A stretch of DNA of 64,000 bases from Epiperipatus broadwayi (GCA_028023455.1 JAQFVV010012396.1:11573296-11637295), one strand, 5' to 3'. Shown: positions 35,191 to 47,134, counted from the stretch's first letter. The notes: generated by a model from the sequence alone, not told the origin. Made by a program: numbers and translations.

Positions 35191-36933
35191 GGGCATGGCC
35201 GCTTAGGGGCATTGTTTATGTGTCAAAACACATAAAATGCTGTTTAACTGAGGCCGGGCCTTATACAACATTTCAATATAGTATTAACCCATTTAGACAG
35301 GCCGCTTATACATGGCATTGCACAAAAATATTACAGCCTGTTTTGTGCTTCAAAATGATTTACGCGTATTTGTTCTATTCATAGCTGATTACCGTATCGC
35401 TTGAGGGTGTTTGAATTTCAAGTCAGTACAACTTTTCAAATCTCCGTAATAGTGTAATGTCATTTATATTTAAATCATGTTTTTAATTACTAATAATTGT
35501 CATATGGTCCCCAACCTTCCCTAAGAAACTGTTAATATGTAAAAAATTGGCAAAGTGTATATTCGAACAAGCTTCCACAAAGCTCATGCGCTAAGTCACG
35601 TTTCAGCGTGAAAAATATGCGAGACCAATAAAAGGTCTGAGAAGAACGTACAATTTTTAAACTTTTCAGAATTGCCGAGTACAGAAAGTGTGTGAGATTA
35701 TGTCCTTTTTTCAGGCACATAATGTACACTTTTTATTACAGCAATAAAATAATAAATAAGTTCAAAAAGTTCAAAGTTTGTGTCCTTTTTTTTTCATTTC
35801 ATTAGAAATTGACAAGTATTTGGATTATATTTTTTGCAGTGGGGTTCAAATAAAAGACTATTTTTGTTTACTTTTGTTAATAATAACAGTACGAAAGCAC
35901 CCCAAAAAGCTGTTTATTGTAGAAATTAAAACCATTCAATGCCCTTGTAACCGTTCACACTCTGAGAACAATATGGCTTGCCCGTTGTGCTGTAATATTT
36001 GATAACAAAAAATACAATATACTTAAAAAAATTAACAAAGAAGGGTATAACATTTATCTTTATGCTCAGAAATATATACCTAGTAATGTCACAAAAAAAA
36101 TATGGCAAAGCAATGTATTCCTTAGTTGCTCATTAATGCGATGACAGTAATCATCTTGTTTCAAATCATTATATTCTAAAAACATCCTAAGAAATTAAAA
36201 ATTATAATTAAAAAATGTAAAAAGCTCTTAATGTAAATATACTAATTCTTGTAAATATTTTGTTACTAATAAAGTTAAAAAAAAAAAACAAAAAACAATT
36301 AGTCTATGTAATTTAAATAAATTACTAGTTTCTTATAAAATAAAATTGTAGAAGCCAAAAAAAAAAAAAAAAAGGCTAATTCAGACGAAATATAAATAAA
36401 AGTAAAAAGTGAAAAAAAGTTGTTTTAAAAAAAGTAAAATTATTAACTTTATGTTACAATCCTTGATCCGAGGGTGGGGATTTCAAAACAATTTTTGAAC
36501 CCCAAACAATACAAAAGTTACTTTTGATTTAATAATAATAAGAAAAACAATTTAGTCAACCAAAAAAAAAAAAGGTAGAACAAAGTCGAAACAAGACCCA
36601 AATAATTATACCATTATATTTTTTTGGCAGGGTTAAAACAAGTTTTTTCGTCGTGAAACAGTCCAAAGTATTAAAATTCAGAAAAAATAAACACAAAATT
36701 AAATTATCAAAATTTGTTGGATAAAGCAAAATCTCAGGTTAAAAAAAACAAACAACGAAAATGAATATAAAAATTTGTTTAATAAAAAAGAAATCATGTT
36801 ATAAATGAAAGAAAAAATTTGTTTAAACAAAAAAAAACAAAAACATGTTCTATAAAAAAAAAGTTTCGGCGGCCCGGTAACGTTATATTTGATTGATTTT
36901 TGTATAGCATCAACGCTCCAAGCGGCCTTGCCC
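35191..36933. mobile_element. Probable diverged relative of family C
   Basis: The left end GGGCATGGCCGCTTAGGGGC (35191) is answered by CCAAGCGGCCTTGCCC at the right (36918-36933), an imperfect TIR. Just inside the left end, AAAACACATAAAATGCTGTTT matches family C (43510-43535), followed by a similar TTTCAA..GTACAACTTTT block near 35425. No telomere-like array is present. The interior is largely A-rich with many homopolymer runs. Exact ends and target duplication are unclear. Confidence 0.5.
35930..36330 (+). repeat. Segment shared with 62485-62960
   Basis: The + strand at 35978-36030 (ATGGCTTGCCCGTTGTGCTG then TTTGATAACAAAAAATACAA) matches ATGGCTTGTACACTGCTCAA and TTTGACAATAAAAAATACAA at 62510-62550. 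The downstream TTGTTACTAATAAAGTT is also shared. Frames of 74 and 96 codons cross these copies but diverge, so coding is not supported. Confidence 0.55.
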
Positions 36934-37024
36934 GGATTTTTCTTTATTAATAATTTTTAATAAAATAAATATATAAAAAGTTTAATATGTGGTTATAGGT
37001 AAAAAAAAAAAAAAAAAATGGCTG
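36934..37024. other. A-rich junction
   Basis: Ends in a long A run just before the 5' end of the RTE LINE. It may be the tail of another element. Confidence 0.35.
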
Positions 37025-38690
37025 CAGAAAGGAGTTTGCTATTAACTGAAAGGAGACCCTTTGATTCCTCTTGGAGGCCTTAAAGGAACCGAGCAGGGCA
37101 AATTTCTAAGTCACTCCATACGTTCTTGTCATTGCAGCTGTTATTATTATGTGATTATTCATATAGTATACGAACATGGATGGGCTGCTCACCAACATGC
37201 ATTAGCCAGCATGTTGAGTTTATTGTCTTTTTACCTCCGAGTTTAAGAAAATTTTTCCAATATATACAATCATGACAGACAAAAATAAATCATAGCCCTT
37301 ATTTCCAGGAGGCTGTAAAGTCACCAACCAAGACAGCGGTTGGTGGCCGAAGGTGGAGGGTGCTAAGAATCCCCTGATTCCGACTCAGGCTGCCATTTGA
37401 TGACAACTTTTTATTTAGGTACTTACAACTGCAGATCACTTTCAAGTGAAGGAAGATTGCAAGAGTTAGAAGAAGAACTATCTTATATTAAATAGGACAT
37501 TATTGGACTTTGTGAAGTTAGAAGAAAAGGTGAAGAAACAATTGATTTAAAAAGTAAACATGTACTCTAAAGGCACAAATATTGGAAATACAAGTGGGAG
37601 TGGGATTCATTATAAATAAAAAAAATGGAAGAATAACATTGTAGAGATTGATGGTGTATCGGACAGAGTGGCAAGATTAGTTATACAACTTAATAGCAGA
37701 TACCAAATGCAGATAATTCAGGTTTATGCCCCAACAAGTTCTCATAGTGATGAAGTAGTAAAAGATTTTTATATGGATGTACAAAAGGCTTTTGATCAAA
37801 GTAAACAACATTTTAAAATTGTTATGGGAGACTTTAATGCTAGAATTGGTAAACAAATGAAAGACGAAAATGCTGTAGGTAATTTTGGTTATGGTAATAG
37901 AAATGAGAGAGGACATAGACTTGTGGAGTTTGCAGAAAAAGAAAAACTTTATATTATGAATTCTTTTTTTGAGAAAAATGTTATAAGGAAATGGACATGG
38001 AAGCATTCAAGTGAAGGTACAGCAGAATTGGATTATATTTTGACCAACAGAAAATACATATTTCAAGATTGTAATGTTTTTAATAAATTTAACACAGGAA
38101 GTGATCATCGATTAGTAAGTTGTAAGATACATGTTAATGCAAAACTAGAGAGACAAAAATTATTAAGAAAAACAATATTTACAGTTGATATTCCTAATCT
38201 TCAAAAATATTCTAATAAATTTAAATTAGAACTTACAAATCGGTTTCAAGTATTAGTAGATTTTGAACATGATTCAGATTTGAATGAAATTAATAGGAAA
38301 ATAACTGATACACTTTTAAAAACTGCAACAAAGATAGCTGGTAGAAAAAAGCAGCAATTGACTAATAAAATTTCTACTGAGACTAGAGAATTTATGAAGA
38401 AAAGAAGGAATATGAGGATATACAATGATGCATTAAAAAAGATAGAATATCTCGAATTTTGTAAAATGGTGTGGAAAAGAGTTGAAAATGATATAAGAAA
38501 GTATAATTGTGAACTAGTAAGGAAAGCTGTAGAAGAGAATAAAAGTCTAAAGAGTGTAAAACAACATTTTGGTATTGGTAGGAAATTTATATCTGCAATA
38601 AAAAAAAAAGAGTGGTATAAATATATACCCAGAAATACTATGATAAAAATGTAGCAGAACAATACTTTTCTTAGTTTTTCATTATTATAA
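37025..38690 (+). mobile_element. RTE LINE, 5' portion with endonuclease
   Basis: The 5' leader matches that of the copy at 47595 (TTGCTATTAACTGAAAGGAG, then CTTGGAGGCCTTAAAG). The endonuclease start is decayed: the + strand at 37415-37560 reads in pieces as LGTYNCRSLSSEGRLQELE and DIIGLCEVRRKGEE. A long open frame follows. Sequence ends about 38690, before the reverse transcriptase. Loss of the 3' half is unusual for a LINE and suggests later deletion. Confidence 0.85.
37668..38654 (+). pseudogene. RTE LINE apurinic-type endonuclease ORF fragment (328 aa)
   Basis: This is the APE-like nuclease that nicks target DNA for target-primed reverse transcription. Landmarks are IIQVYAPT at residues 16-23, the GDFNARIG catalytic motif at 54-61, LDYIL at 121-125, and GSDHRLV with the catalytic Asp-His at 144-150. 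The C-terminal 170 residues form a Lys-rich linker that normally leads into the RT. The N-terminal strand with the first metal-binding Asn/Glu is cut off by an in-frame stop near 37495 and a frameshift near 37610, so the nuclease is incomplete. The ATG is just the first Met of the open stretch. Confidence 0.85.
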
Positions 38691-39199
38691 AATGATATAA
38701 ATTATATTTTAAAATTGAATCATTGTATCTGCCTTCAGACACTAATCCTAATATCTATATTTTATAAGTCATGCACCTTATGTAATTTTTTTTTTTTAAA
38801 ATCCCTGTACATGTGTTAATACTTGTACATAATTTATACAGAAGATATAAAGTTAGTTCATAATTCTCTTTCCTGGATAAAGTGTTCTTTCAAAAAAAGT
38901 TAAATCTTTTTAATTAATTCATTCTTCTTCAAGGCCCATATTCTTTGGCTTAGTGATAATGTTGGAGACTCTGGATCAAAGTTCATGGATCAATGTCCAG
39001 TTCAGTATTAATGTTCAAACTTTTTATGAAAATTCTGAGCAAAAAAACTATTCAATTTATTTATTTATTCCTTTTGCAAATTGAGTTTCACAGAATAAGT
39101 GTATAAATCTTAAACCCTAAGAGCTTTTTAATTTCCTAAAAAATTTATATCCATATATTATTTCATTCTTCTCAAGACAAGTTTCACTAAAAATTCTTA
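38691..39199. other. Unassigned
   Basis: AT-rich intronic sequence; no gene or recognised repeat. Confidence 0.4.
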
Positions 39200-39452
39200 A
39201 ACCACTAAACATCACATGTTCACTATTTCTTATGCTAGCACATTACTGTTATTAAAACAGGCAAAACTCTCCATACAGTAGTGCCACTCAGTACCAACCT
39301 GAGTAATCAATGGATGTCAGAAGGTTTGTGCATAAAATACCTATTTAGTGCCTACTCATCCAATATTCCCAGACTAGTTTCTGGCTTCTGGCCTTCATCA
39401 GTGAGGAGCTTTGGATCTGAGAGCACTGCACCTAGATCTTAGGATCTAATAT
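39200..39452. repeat. Family A copy
   Basis: CCACTAAACATCACATGTTC, then GGCAAAACTCTCCATACAGT and CCAGACTAGTTTCTGGC, up to CTAGATCTTAGGATCTAAT. It lacks the distal half seen in the copy at 42455. Confidence 0.85.
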
Positions 39453-39528
39453 GGAAGGAGATCCATAAATAGAGGGCTACTTACTAAAACTTTTGTTTCA
39501 ATCCAATTTTTACAAACCATTATTTAAT
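39453..39528. repeat. Host repeat E, interrupted by family B
   Basis: GATCCATAAATAGAGG..CTAAAACTTTTGTTTC recurs at 43147-43200. There the sequence continues uninterrupted into ATATATCAACCAATACATTA. Here it stops at the family B copy, so it marks an insertion site. Confidence 0.6.
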
Positions 39529-40170
39529 ATATAGGGTAATGGGCACAGACTTTCACACCCTCCACCACTCTCCACTCCATCTCATAACACTGATACACTT
39601 GAAGACATATATGTTGAAAATATAAATAATCACTAATACACATATTTCATGCTAAACCAGCAATCATCAGTGGTCCAGATTATCATCTCTACACATATAT
39701 GCTATAAGTGCTCAGATATATATTAAGATAGCCAATCCTCATACTTTAATGGGCAGGCTTCAATCTACTCCACACTCCAACTTCTTCTCAACCATCCATC
39801 CAATTGAAAATCTGATGATGGAATGCTCAAAGGCCACTCTGAAGCCGAGATTCTTGTCACACCCATGTTGACCATGGATGGTGAGAAGTTGGAGTGTGGA
39901 GTAGATTGAAGCCTGTCCATTAAAGTATGAGAATTGGCTATCATAATATATATCTGAGCACTTATAGCATATATGTGTAGAGATGGTAATCTGGACCACT
40001 GATGATTGCTGGTTTAGCATGCAATACGTATATAGGTGATTATTTATCTTTTCAACATGAACAAGTGTTCAAGTGTATCAGTGTTTTGAGATGGAGTGGA
40101 GAGTGGTGGGTCGTGTGAAAGTCTGTTCTCATTACCCTAAATATTACATATATAGACACAGGTATATATT
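39529..40170. mobile_element. Family B fold-back element, copy 2
   Basis: Arms of roughly 263 nt (39536-39798 and 39873-40136) pair around a centre of about 75 nt. They share CACAGACTTTCACAC, ACCACTCTCCACTCCATCT, CATGCTAAACCAGCAATCATC and CAATCTACTCCACACTCC with copies 1 and 3. The 86-codon frame at 39760-40020 (-) is a by-product of the palindrome. Confidence 0.85.
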
Positions 40171-40539
40171 ATAATGATCTGGAGAAATGGGACTTAATGT
40201 AATCTGCACTACAAGGGCACCATCTAGGCATTTGAACCTAGAAAAAATTATATAGTAGGCAGATACGTAAGTTCAAACAAAAATTTATTATTTATTTTAT
40301 ATATTTTGATTCCGGTCATTATCCCATTGTCACTAGCTCAGTGGAATAGCAGAGATTTATATTTTATAAATTCTTATCTAAGAATTTTTTTTTTAAAAAA
40401 AAAAAAAGAATAAAATAAGCCACTGCCAGTAATTATACACACAAACATTTATTAACGCACATATAAATTTTGAATCATTTTGATTTTACATTTTAATTTT
40501 TATAAGTTTACATTTTAAATTTTATAAGTTCGCACAGAT
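40171..40539. other. Unassigned, with A/T homopolymer run
   Basis: AT-rich, with a T9/A12 run at about 40386-40407. No gene was seen. Confidence 0.4.
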
Positions 40540-42330
40540 AGATTTATAAAATGTGTTTTTAATGTTGAGTATAGATTGGTTACATAGATTACACGGTCAA
40601 AAACATTTCAAAATAAACATAAATGATCAAAATATAAAGTCATTGATGGAAATGCAGAGGGGAATTTATAAGAAACCCCATGGCATTCATCATAAGATGC
40701 CACAAGACACCAATAACTTAAAAGACATCCGACATAAATACATCTTAGATACTCACCGTAAGGTATCAGTATTTACCGAATGTCTATACATTTTGATCAA
40801 ATATGAAAACCAAAAACATAATTAACCGGTAATGAACCCATGCAAGCATCTATACCCAACTTAAATTTAATACATTTTTATTTAGAGTGTCGAGTATGAA
40901 TAGACTACATAGATTTGCATTTGAAAAGTAAATATTCAATCCTTGTTTAACCTTAGGCCAAAAGTTCGCAGTCAAACTAAACTTCAATCCATCTGATATA
41001 TCGATGTGTTCAATGTAATACGAATACGGCAGCACAATTAGGTTAAGAGAAGAAACTGCTTCTCGTCAGATAGGAATATTACATCTATCTGACGATAAGA
41101 GCAATAAAAAAAACTTCGTAGGAAGGAACTGCGGTCTCCATCTTATAATTCCGTCCATAGGCAAAACGAGTGTGTGCGGCATATAATAGCGATTCTGCCC
41201 ATAGCGAATCTCGTACTACATCTACTAATTACACCAATATATCCAATCCATTGACCTAATTCAACTACGAAATGAATAACCTAAGATTACCCTCCCCTAA
41301 TATAACTTTACAAATCTATATAGCCATTCACGCCTGACTTAAGTTTAATATTTATATAGTTTAATTTATCGAAAAACAGAAATCATAATAAAAACTTAAA
41401 AGAACACAAAAAAAAAATGGAAATGATTTTACAAAAGAAATACATCAAATAAAATTATACCTAATTAATAAATAATTTAGTTTGGTCAGATACGAATCTA
41501 TTTCTATTTTTTTTTAAATATGGAACAAGTTTAGAAGTAAAGTTCTTATTGTTTAGAAATGTTCATTAATTATATATATTTAAAGCTGAGAGTTCAAAAA
41601 GTTCTTACGATTTCAAAATGTTCCTTTTATCCATTGCTTGCCATTTGAACATGAATTCCCATGCCGTCCTAAAGAAATTGGTATTCTGTTGGCCGATTTA
41701 TTTATTCATCTGGAGGTCTTTTGCTTTGGCTGGTCCTCAATGTAGAAAACGATGTCATTTCTTTTTTTTTTAACAAAACTGAAGGGATTGAAGAGTGCGT
41801 CTTTTCAATCCCTTCTCCCACAACTCCACACTAATACATATCACCACTCTTAATAATAACTAACTCAATCATTTCCAAACTTTTCCTTTTATATTAATTT
41901 TAAGGATTCAATTGACATTACGTCATCGATGTGATGGTTCTTTTGCTGAGGTCTGATTCCATTGTTTTTCTCTCCTATCTGACCATTGCTTATACATTTA
42001 AATGCCCAAGGCTAGTTTACATTGACTAATTAAAATAATCATTTCCATTTTTCAATAACATTAATTAATTTGTTTTCAAACTTAAAGATATATTTTTATC
42101 TCTAAATCTTTTTTAAGTTTTTGCTTTTACAATACCTGTTCTATTTTTAATAAAGTTTTATTTTAATAATTTTTTCATCTGTGCGGTTTTATATAGATAC
42201 GAGTTTAGTATAGAATTTTAATTTTTAATTTTTAATTCTTAAAAAAAAAGTTTTATTTGCGAATTTTTTTTTTTCATGTTTACTAAAAAAACAAACAATG
42301 TAAAGACGTCTGTGCCTGTTACAATATATA
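40540..42330. repeat. Family D long repeat, copy 2
   Basis: Counterpart of 23370-25140: GGCATTCATCATAAGATGCC near 40681, CTATACCCAACTTAAATTTA near 40850, GACTACATAGATTTGC near 40902, and the shared right end TGTGCCTGTTACAATATATA near 42310. Frames at 40553-40825 (+) and 40850-41035 (-) differ from copy 1 and are not called. At 41055-41103 a short TCTCGTCAGATAG / CTATCTGACGATAAGAG hairpin is present. Confidence 0.65.
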
Positions 42331-42454
42331 TATATTTAAGCCTGTGTGTTTCAGTTACGAACCATTATTGAAAATATACCAATCAATACATTATATATAT
42401 TTTTCTTATTATTATTAATAAACTTACTTCAGAATCATCTATTGTATAACAGTA
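42331..42454. repeat. Host repeat E fragment
   Basis: ACCAATCAATACATTATATA with TTATTATTATTAATAA matches 43215-43260. The family A copy that follows interrupts it. Confidence 0.55.
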
Positions 42455-42902
42455 ATGTGTTTAGCATAAGAAATAGTGATCATGTGATGTTTAGTGGTTT
42501 AACACCAATCCTGCCTAATAGGATAGTGGTGGCTATGGTTGTTAAAGAGCGAAAGACACCAAAATGTATGAGTACTAAACTGGGTTCAGACCCATATGAC
42601 TATATGAGCTATTGGGCTTAGATTGAAAATATTATTGTGTTTTCAATTTTATTCTCATAGTTCTGTAGTTACAGAGATAAAAGGTGGCTGCTGGAGGATT
42701 GTGTTAGATTCTAAGATCTAGGTGCAGTGCTCTCATATCCAAAGCTCCTCACTGACAAAGGCCACAAACCAGAAACTAGTCTGGGGATATTGGATGAGTA
42801 GGCACTAGATAGGGATTTTATACACAAACCTTGTGGCATCCATTGATTAGTCTGGTTGGCATTGAGTGGAATTACTGTATGAAGAGTTTTGCCTGTTTTA
42901 AA
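42455..42902. repeat. Family A, longest copy
   Basis: Reads from GTTTAGCATAAGAAATAGTGATCATGTG to GAAGAGTTTTGCCTGTTTTA. It contains the possible pol III boxes (TGGCTATGGTTG at about 42531 and GGTTCAGACC at about 42584) and the AAACTAGTCTGGGGATATTGG core. A 91-codon frame running into it (42346-42621) is not a gene. Confidence 0.8.
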
Positions 42903-43449
42903 AATTGTTACTTAAATCTCCAAGTTCTGATATTTTGTTAACAGCAAGAGTAGCTTTATGTTTCACTTTCTATATCTATATTGGTACTTGCCTCTCTTCC
43001 CATGGCGTCTTTTCTATTATTGATTTTGCAATTAATTCTTAAATATTCAATTCACCCAACATACAACCAGTAGGCATTGTAAGACAGATCATTATAGAAT
43101 TTTTTTTTAGATTTTACCCCTACATGTTTTAGAGGAATGAGATCCATAAATAGAGGCTACATACTAAAACTTTTGTTTCAATCCAATTTCCACAAACCAT
43201 TATCTTTAATATATCAACCAATACATTATATATTTTTTTCTTATTATTATTAATAACCTCACTTCAGAATAATCTATTATATACACAGGAAATCAATAGG
43301 CAATAGATAGTAATATTATACTGTGTATCTAAATCTTCATTTTTTTGTTATTGCTATTTTTGATGAGAATAAACATTATTCACATATTTAACAGCTAACT
43401 TTAAGTCTTTTATACTATCCAAGCTAATAACCTGAAATTCAAAAATCAC
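42903..43449. other. Unassigned plus host repeat E
   Basis: 43140-43280 is the uninterrupted form of host repeat E. The rest is AT-rich with nothing recognised. Confidence 0.45.
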
Positions 43450-44694
43450 AGTTTTGGGTACTCATCTTATAGCTAAAGACGCCATTCTATGGCGTGATTT
43501 TCATGCTAAAACACATAAAAATGCTGTTTCCACGGCCAACAGATTCGAACCAGCGTTTTCTATAACACAACTTTTTTGTTGTGCTACAGAATGCAGGCTG
43601 CTATGTCGCGTCGCAGTACAGCATGTATATCGCTAAGCAGCAATTACATTTTCCGAATTCGCACAGTTTATAAAATAATTACAGCTTGATGAGAGAGTTT
43701 GTATTTGAATTGTGTTGAAATGTTGTTTTCATTGGATTTTTTTATTATTTTAAACTATTGAAATGTTCAGATTTTTTAAAACAATAATTATAAGACTTTT
43801 TACAACGTACTGTATTGAACTTTTATTTGGGTAAATGTTAAATATCTATGTTTTTACTGAGTTGCAATTAGGTAATGTGTCAAGTAACGTACTGTTAGTA
43901 ACATTCCATGAGACAAAGAAGATTCTACCATCTGTATATTTTTGAAGTAAAAAAGAGCGGTACAAAAAAAATATCCAGTAAGAAAAGTCCAAATATACAG
44001 GTTTTTTTGTAAATTTAATAAAAAGCAAATATTATAAACATGTTTAATAAGTAAAGAAGACATTTGTATGTGTTTGTTGTTGTTTAAAAAAAGTTTGAGT
44101 TTCTTTATTTTGTCGGAGTATGGTTACGATTTTGAATTTTTTTATTTTAGCATTACAAACAAACAGAACACTAACCCTAAAACTAACCCTAAACCTAACC
44201 CTAAACTAACCCTAAAACTAACCCTAAACCTAACCCTAAAACTAACCCTAAATCTAACCGTAACAACTTTTACTTTTATTACGATTATTATTTTTTAGTT
44301 AAACAACAACAAAAAAAGTTGTAACACAAGTAAAAAAATATCCGATAGAAAATTGATAAAAAAAAAAAAAAGCCGTAACACAAGTAAAAAAATATCCGAT
44401 ATAAAATGTATATAAAAAAGCAGTAACAGAATTAAAAAATTTACAATAGAAAAACACGAATCAAATTTTAATTTGTTGATTTTATTTTACATTTATTATT
44501 ATCATTTAAATTGTATACGTTAATAAAAAATAATATTTATAAAAGACGATTTTGTTTTTTTTTATTTTCGCATTACAAAAAAGCACAGAAAAATTATTAA
44601 AATCAACGGCCGTGATTGTTCATATTTTATAGTTTTAGCATGAAAATGGCGCCATCCAACGGGATCTTTATCTATAATACAAGCACCCAGTTTT
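43450..44694. mobile_element. Family C inverted-repeat element, copy 2
   Basis: The element spans 43456-44688, flanked by AGTTTT on both sides (43450-43455 and 44689-44694). The left end GGGTACTCATCTTATAGCTA and the right end, inverted (GGGTGCTTGTATTATAGATA), align for about 75 bp through ATGGCGTGATTTTCATGCT / ATGGCGCCATTTTCATGCT. Internal order equals copy 1, with a shorter telomere-like array (44168-44260). A 60-codon frame at 43454-43636 is similar to copy 1 at the DNA level but broken relative to it. An inverted GGTTCGAATC box B-like sequence lies at about 43545, so part of it may have a tRNA-like origin. Confidence 0.85.
44168..44260. repeat. Telomere-like array in family C copy 2
   Basis: About 93 bp of mixed CTAACCCTAAAA / CTAACCCTAAACC units, shorter than the 140-bp array in copy 1. 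Confidence 0.9.
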
Positions 44695-44959
44695 GAATCC
44701 AAATCAACTTTTGAGCATAGTTATAGTGAAAGTTTATCAATTTGAATAGTATGATATATGTGGGAGTTAAAGGTGATTTCTATATGTAATAGAACTATAC
44801 CTTTCTCTCACTCAAGATAATAAATAACCAGAAACTATGCTGGGATTTAGGTATAACACTACAATCTACTATTCCCTTATTACTCTAGCTTATTATACAT
44901 GGTTTTGAGTAAAATAAAGTTAATTATTGCTTCAAAATAAAATAAAATAAAGATTAGTA
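44695..44959. other. Unassigned
   Basis: No gene or recognised repeat. Confidence 0.4.
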
Positions 44960-45470
44960 ATAATGATTTAAAAGAAGTTAACAACTACATACTTTGGTCC
45001 AATTATTAATACAAAGAGAAACACAATGGACAAAATTAATCATAAACTTGATTGAAGTGCTTATTTGAACATAAAACAGTGGAATGATGCAAAGACTTCA
45101 GCCACTCATTGAAGTATGAAAAATATATTAGGGACAAGAAGAGATCAAAAATAGAATATTTTAGGTAAGAGAACAACAAATATCATGGACAATATTGAAA
45201 AAATAAAACTGAAATGAATCCGGGCTGGAATTATTGCTAGAATATATAAATATATGGGCAAATGAAATTTTAAAGTGGATCCCAAGAGATTGTAAATATT
45301 TAGAAATAAAAACACTTGTAAGATGGAGAAGTAAGAATGTTTTCTGGTGTGATATGGAGAAGAGAAGCTATGGATTGGAAAAAGTGCATTAAACTTGAAG
45401 AGAACTTCATCCTGCACTAAATCAATAATAATTAAAAATTATGATAAATGATGACTGCTTCTTGTACAAC
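44960..45470 (+). pseudogene. RTE LINE 3' end (thumb and C-terminus), decayed
   Basis: The + strand reads with shifts as NNYILWSNY / YFGPIINTKRNTMDKIN, which aligns with YKYLGQIINIDGNIMEEIN of the 9.2-kb copy. It then has IEKIKLK.IRAGIIARIYKYMG against its KIKRLKWSWAGHIARRDDRW, and ends with a decayed tail. A minus-strand 90-codon frame here is a shadow. Confidence 0.75.
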
Positions 45471-45989
45471 TCAATAATGAAATCTCCAATCTATTAAATC
45501 TGTCTCTGAATATATTTTCCCAATGTCAAGAGTTTTGCATTCTGGGCATTTAATTAAAAATGAAAATATAGTTGCATACCAGTTGGGATGGATTTCAAAG
45601 CATATGTCACATTCTACACAGAGTGTCCCCATATTGTGTGTGTGCGTGTGTAGAGAGAGATATTCAAGTATGAAGGTTAGCTGCAAATAAGCAAAGAAAA
45701 TGCAAATAAGCATCACTGATAACAGTTCCGTATTTGCTATCAGGAAGTAGAGAAGGGGACAGTAGTGTATCTACTTCTATAAAATGTACAATTCATGTTG
45801 TGCTTAATGTATAAAGTTGAGTTTTGATTAAGACACCTTGTAGAGTGCAGGTCAGCAACAGCATTCTTCAAATTAGCAGATAATTATAGTTGAGAATGGT
45901 GAAGAGGAAATCAGACTGATAATTATTTTGTGAAAAACAGCTAATCCATTAAGCCTGCAATAAAGGTTATTGCTGGCAAAGTGGACAAT
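45471..45989. other. Unassigned
   Basis: Contains a GT-rich run near 45637-45652 and no recognised gene. The 81-codon minus frame at 45471-45716 shows no domain. Confidence 0.4.
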
Positions 45990-47040
45990 ATAAAACCACT
46001 TTGTCTTATAATTTCTTTATTTTTTTTATTACGAGTAAGATCGAATATTATAATAGAGAAAATCAGTTTGATTTTCAGAGAGAAAAAGTACAATAGATGC
46101 TATTGGTATAGTTAGAACAATTGCAGAGAGAGATATTTAAAAAAAAAAAAGGAATATGTATATGGTTTTTATATTTGGAAAAAGCATTTGACTGTTTTTA
46201 TCTGAAATAAATTTATGTCTGTTTTGAAAAATAAACAATTTTGGAAAATGATTAGGATTAATAGTGAATTTGTATACTGAATAAAAAATCAAAATCAAAT
46301 CAGAGAATAATGAGACTGAAAAAGTGAATATAGAAAGAAAAAGTTAGCAAGGACAATGCATGTCACCTATGCTTTTTAATGTTTATTTAGAGGACATGCT
46401 AAATAAATATTTAGTCTGGGGAAGAGCTAATATCGCAGATAACACAAAATGTAGAACATGTAAGGTGGTATGGCTCTTTTAGCTGAAGATGAGAAAAATT
46501 TGTAGAATTAATTGGAGGAAGAATGTATGGAATATAGAATAAATTATTAGTGTTAAAAAACCAGTGGTTTATGGATAGGAAGAAATACACAAAAGATTCA
46601 AGTTGATATTCATAATATAATTCAACAGGTGAATGGACTTAAATATTTGATAAGATGGTTGAGTGAGGATGGAAAAATTGAAGCTAAAAGAAAAATAATA
46701 TTGGCAAATGATATATTTATTAAGAGAAAAAATATTTTGTGAATTTTTGAAAACAGACTTAAAGAAAAAAATTATGTGTTAAGTGGAAAGTGCATTATTA
46801 TATGGTTGTGAAATATGATCAGAAAATAAAACAATTAGGAATATACTGTAAGACTTTGAGATGTGAATATGAAGAAGAAATTAACTGGATGAATATAATG
46901 GTTTTGAAAAACGTAAATGAAAAATTGATTGAGGAAATTACAGAGGAAAAAAACTGGAAACAAGAAAAAAAAAATGGAGAAGAATCTGGGAAATGGACAG
47001 AACAAAATAAAGAAATGGTTGTGTAATTGTTCTCTGGACC
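45990..47040 (+). pseudogene. Decayed non-LTR reverse transcriptase, second lineage
   Basis: NRENQFDFQREKSTIDAIGIV near 46050-46115 corresponds to the ENQFGFRKGxSTxDAI block. EYVYGFYIWKKHLTVF follows at 46157-46200 (the catalytic FxDxxKAFD block, with the Asp lost). VESALLYGCEI near 46785 matches the ALYGCE block, then TLRCEYEEEINWMNIM. The terminal open stretch at 46790-47026 is the only sizeable frame. Stops and frameshifts throughout; it lies in the same orientation as the RTE pieces on each side. Confidence 0.65.
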
Positions 47041-47134
47041 TAACCACAGGATAGAACACGATTGATAATAGTACAAAATCTTTGTCTTTATTTGTTGAAA
47101 TGACATCCCAATGGTATAAAAGATCTATTATACT
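47041..47134. other. Unassigned
   Basis: Short AT-rich spacer. Confidence 0.3.

Noticed and set aside
37677-38662. Minus-strand frames of 109 and 138 codons
   Set aside because: Complement of the RTE endonuclease frame, which has clear catalytic motifs on the plus strand.
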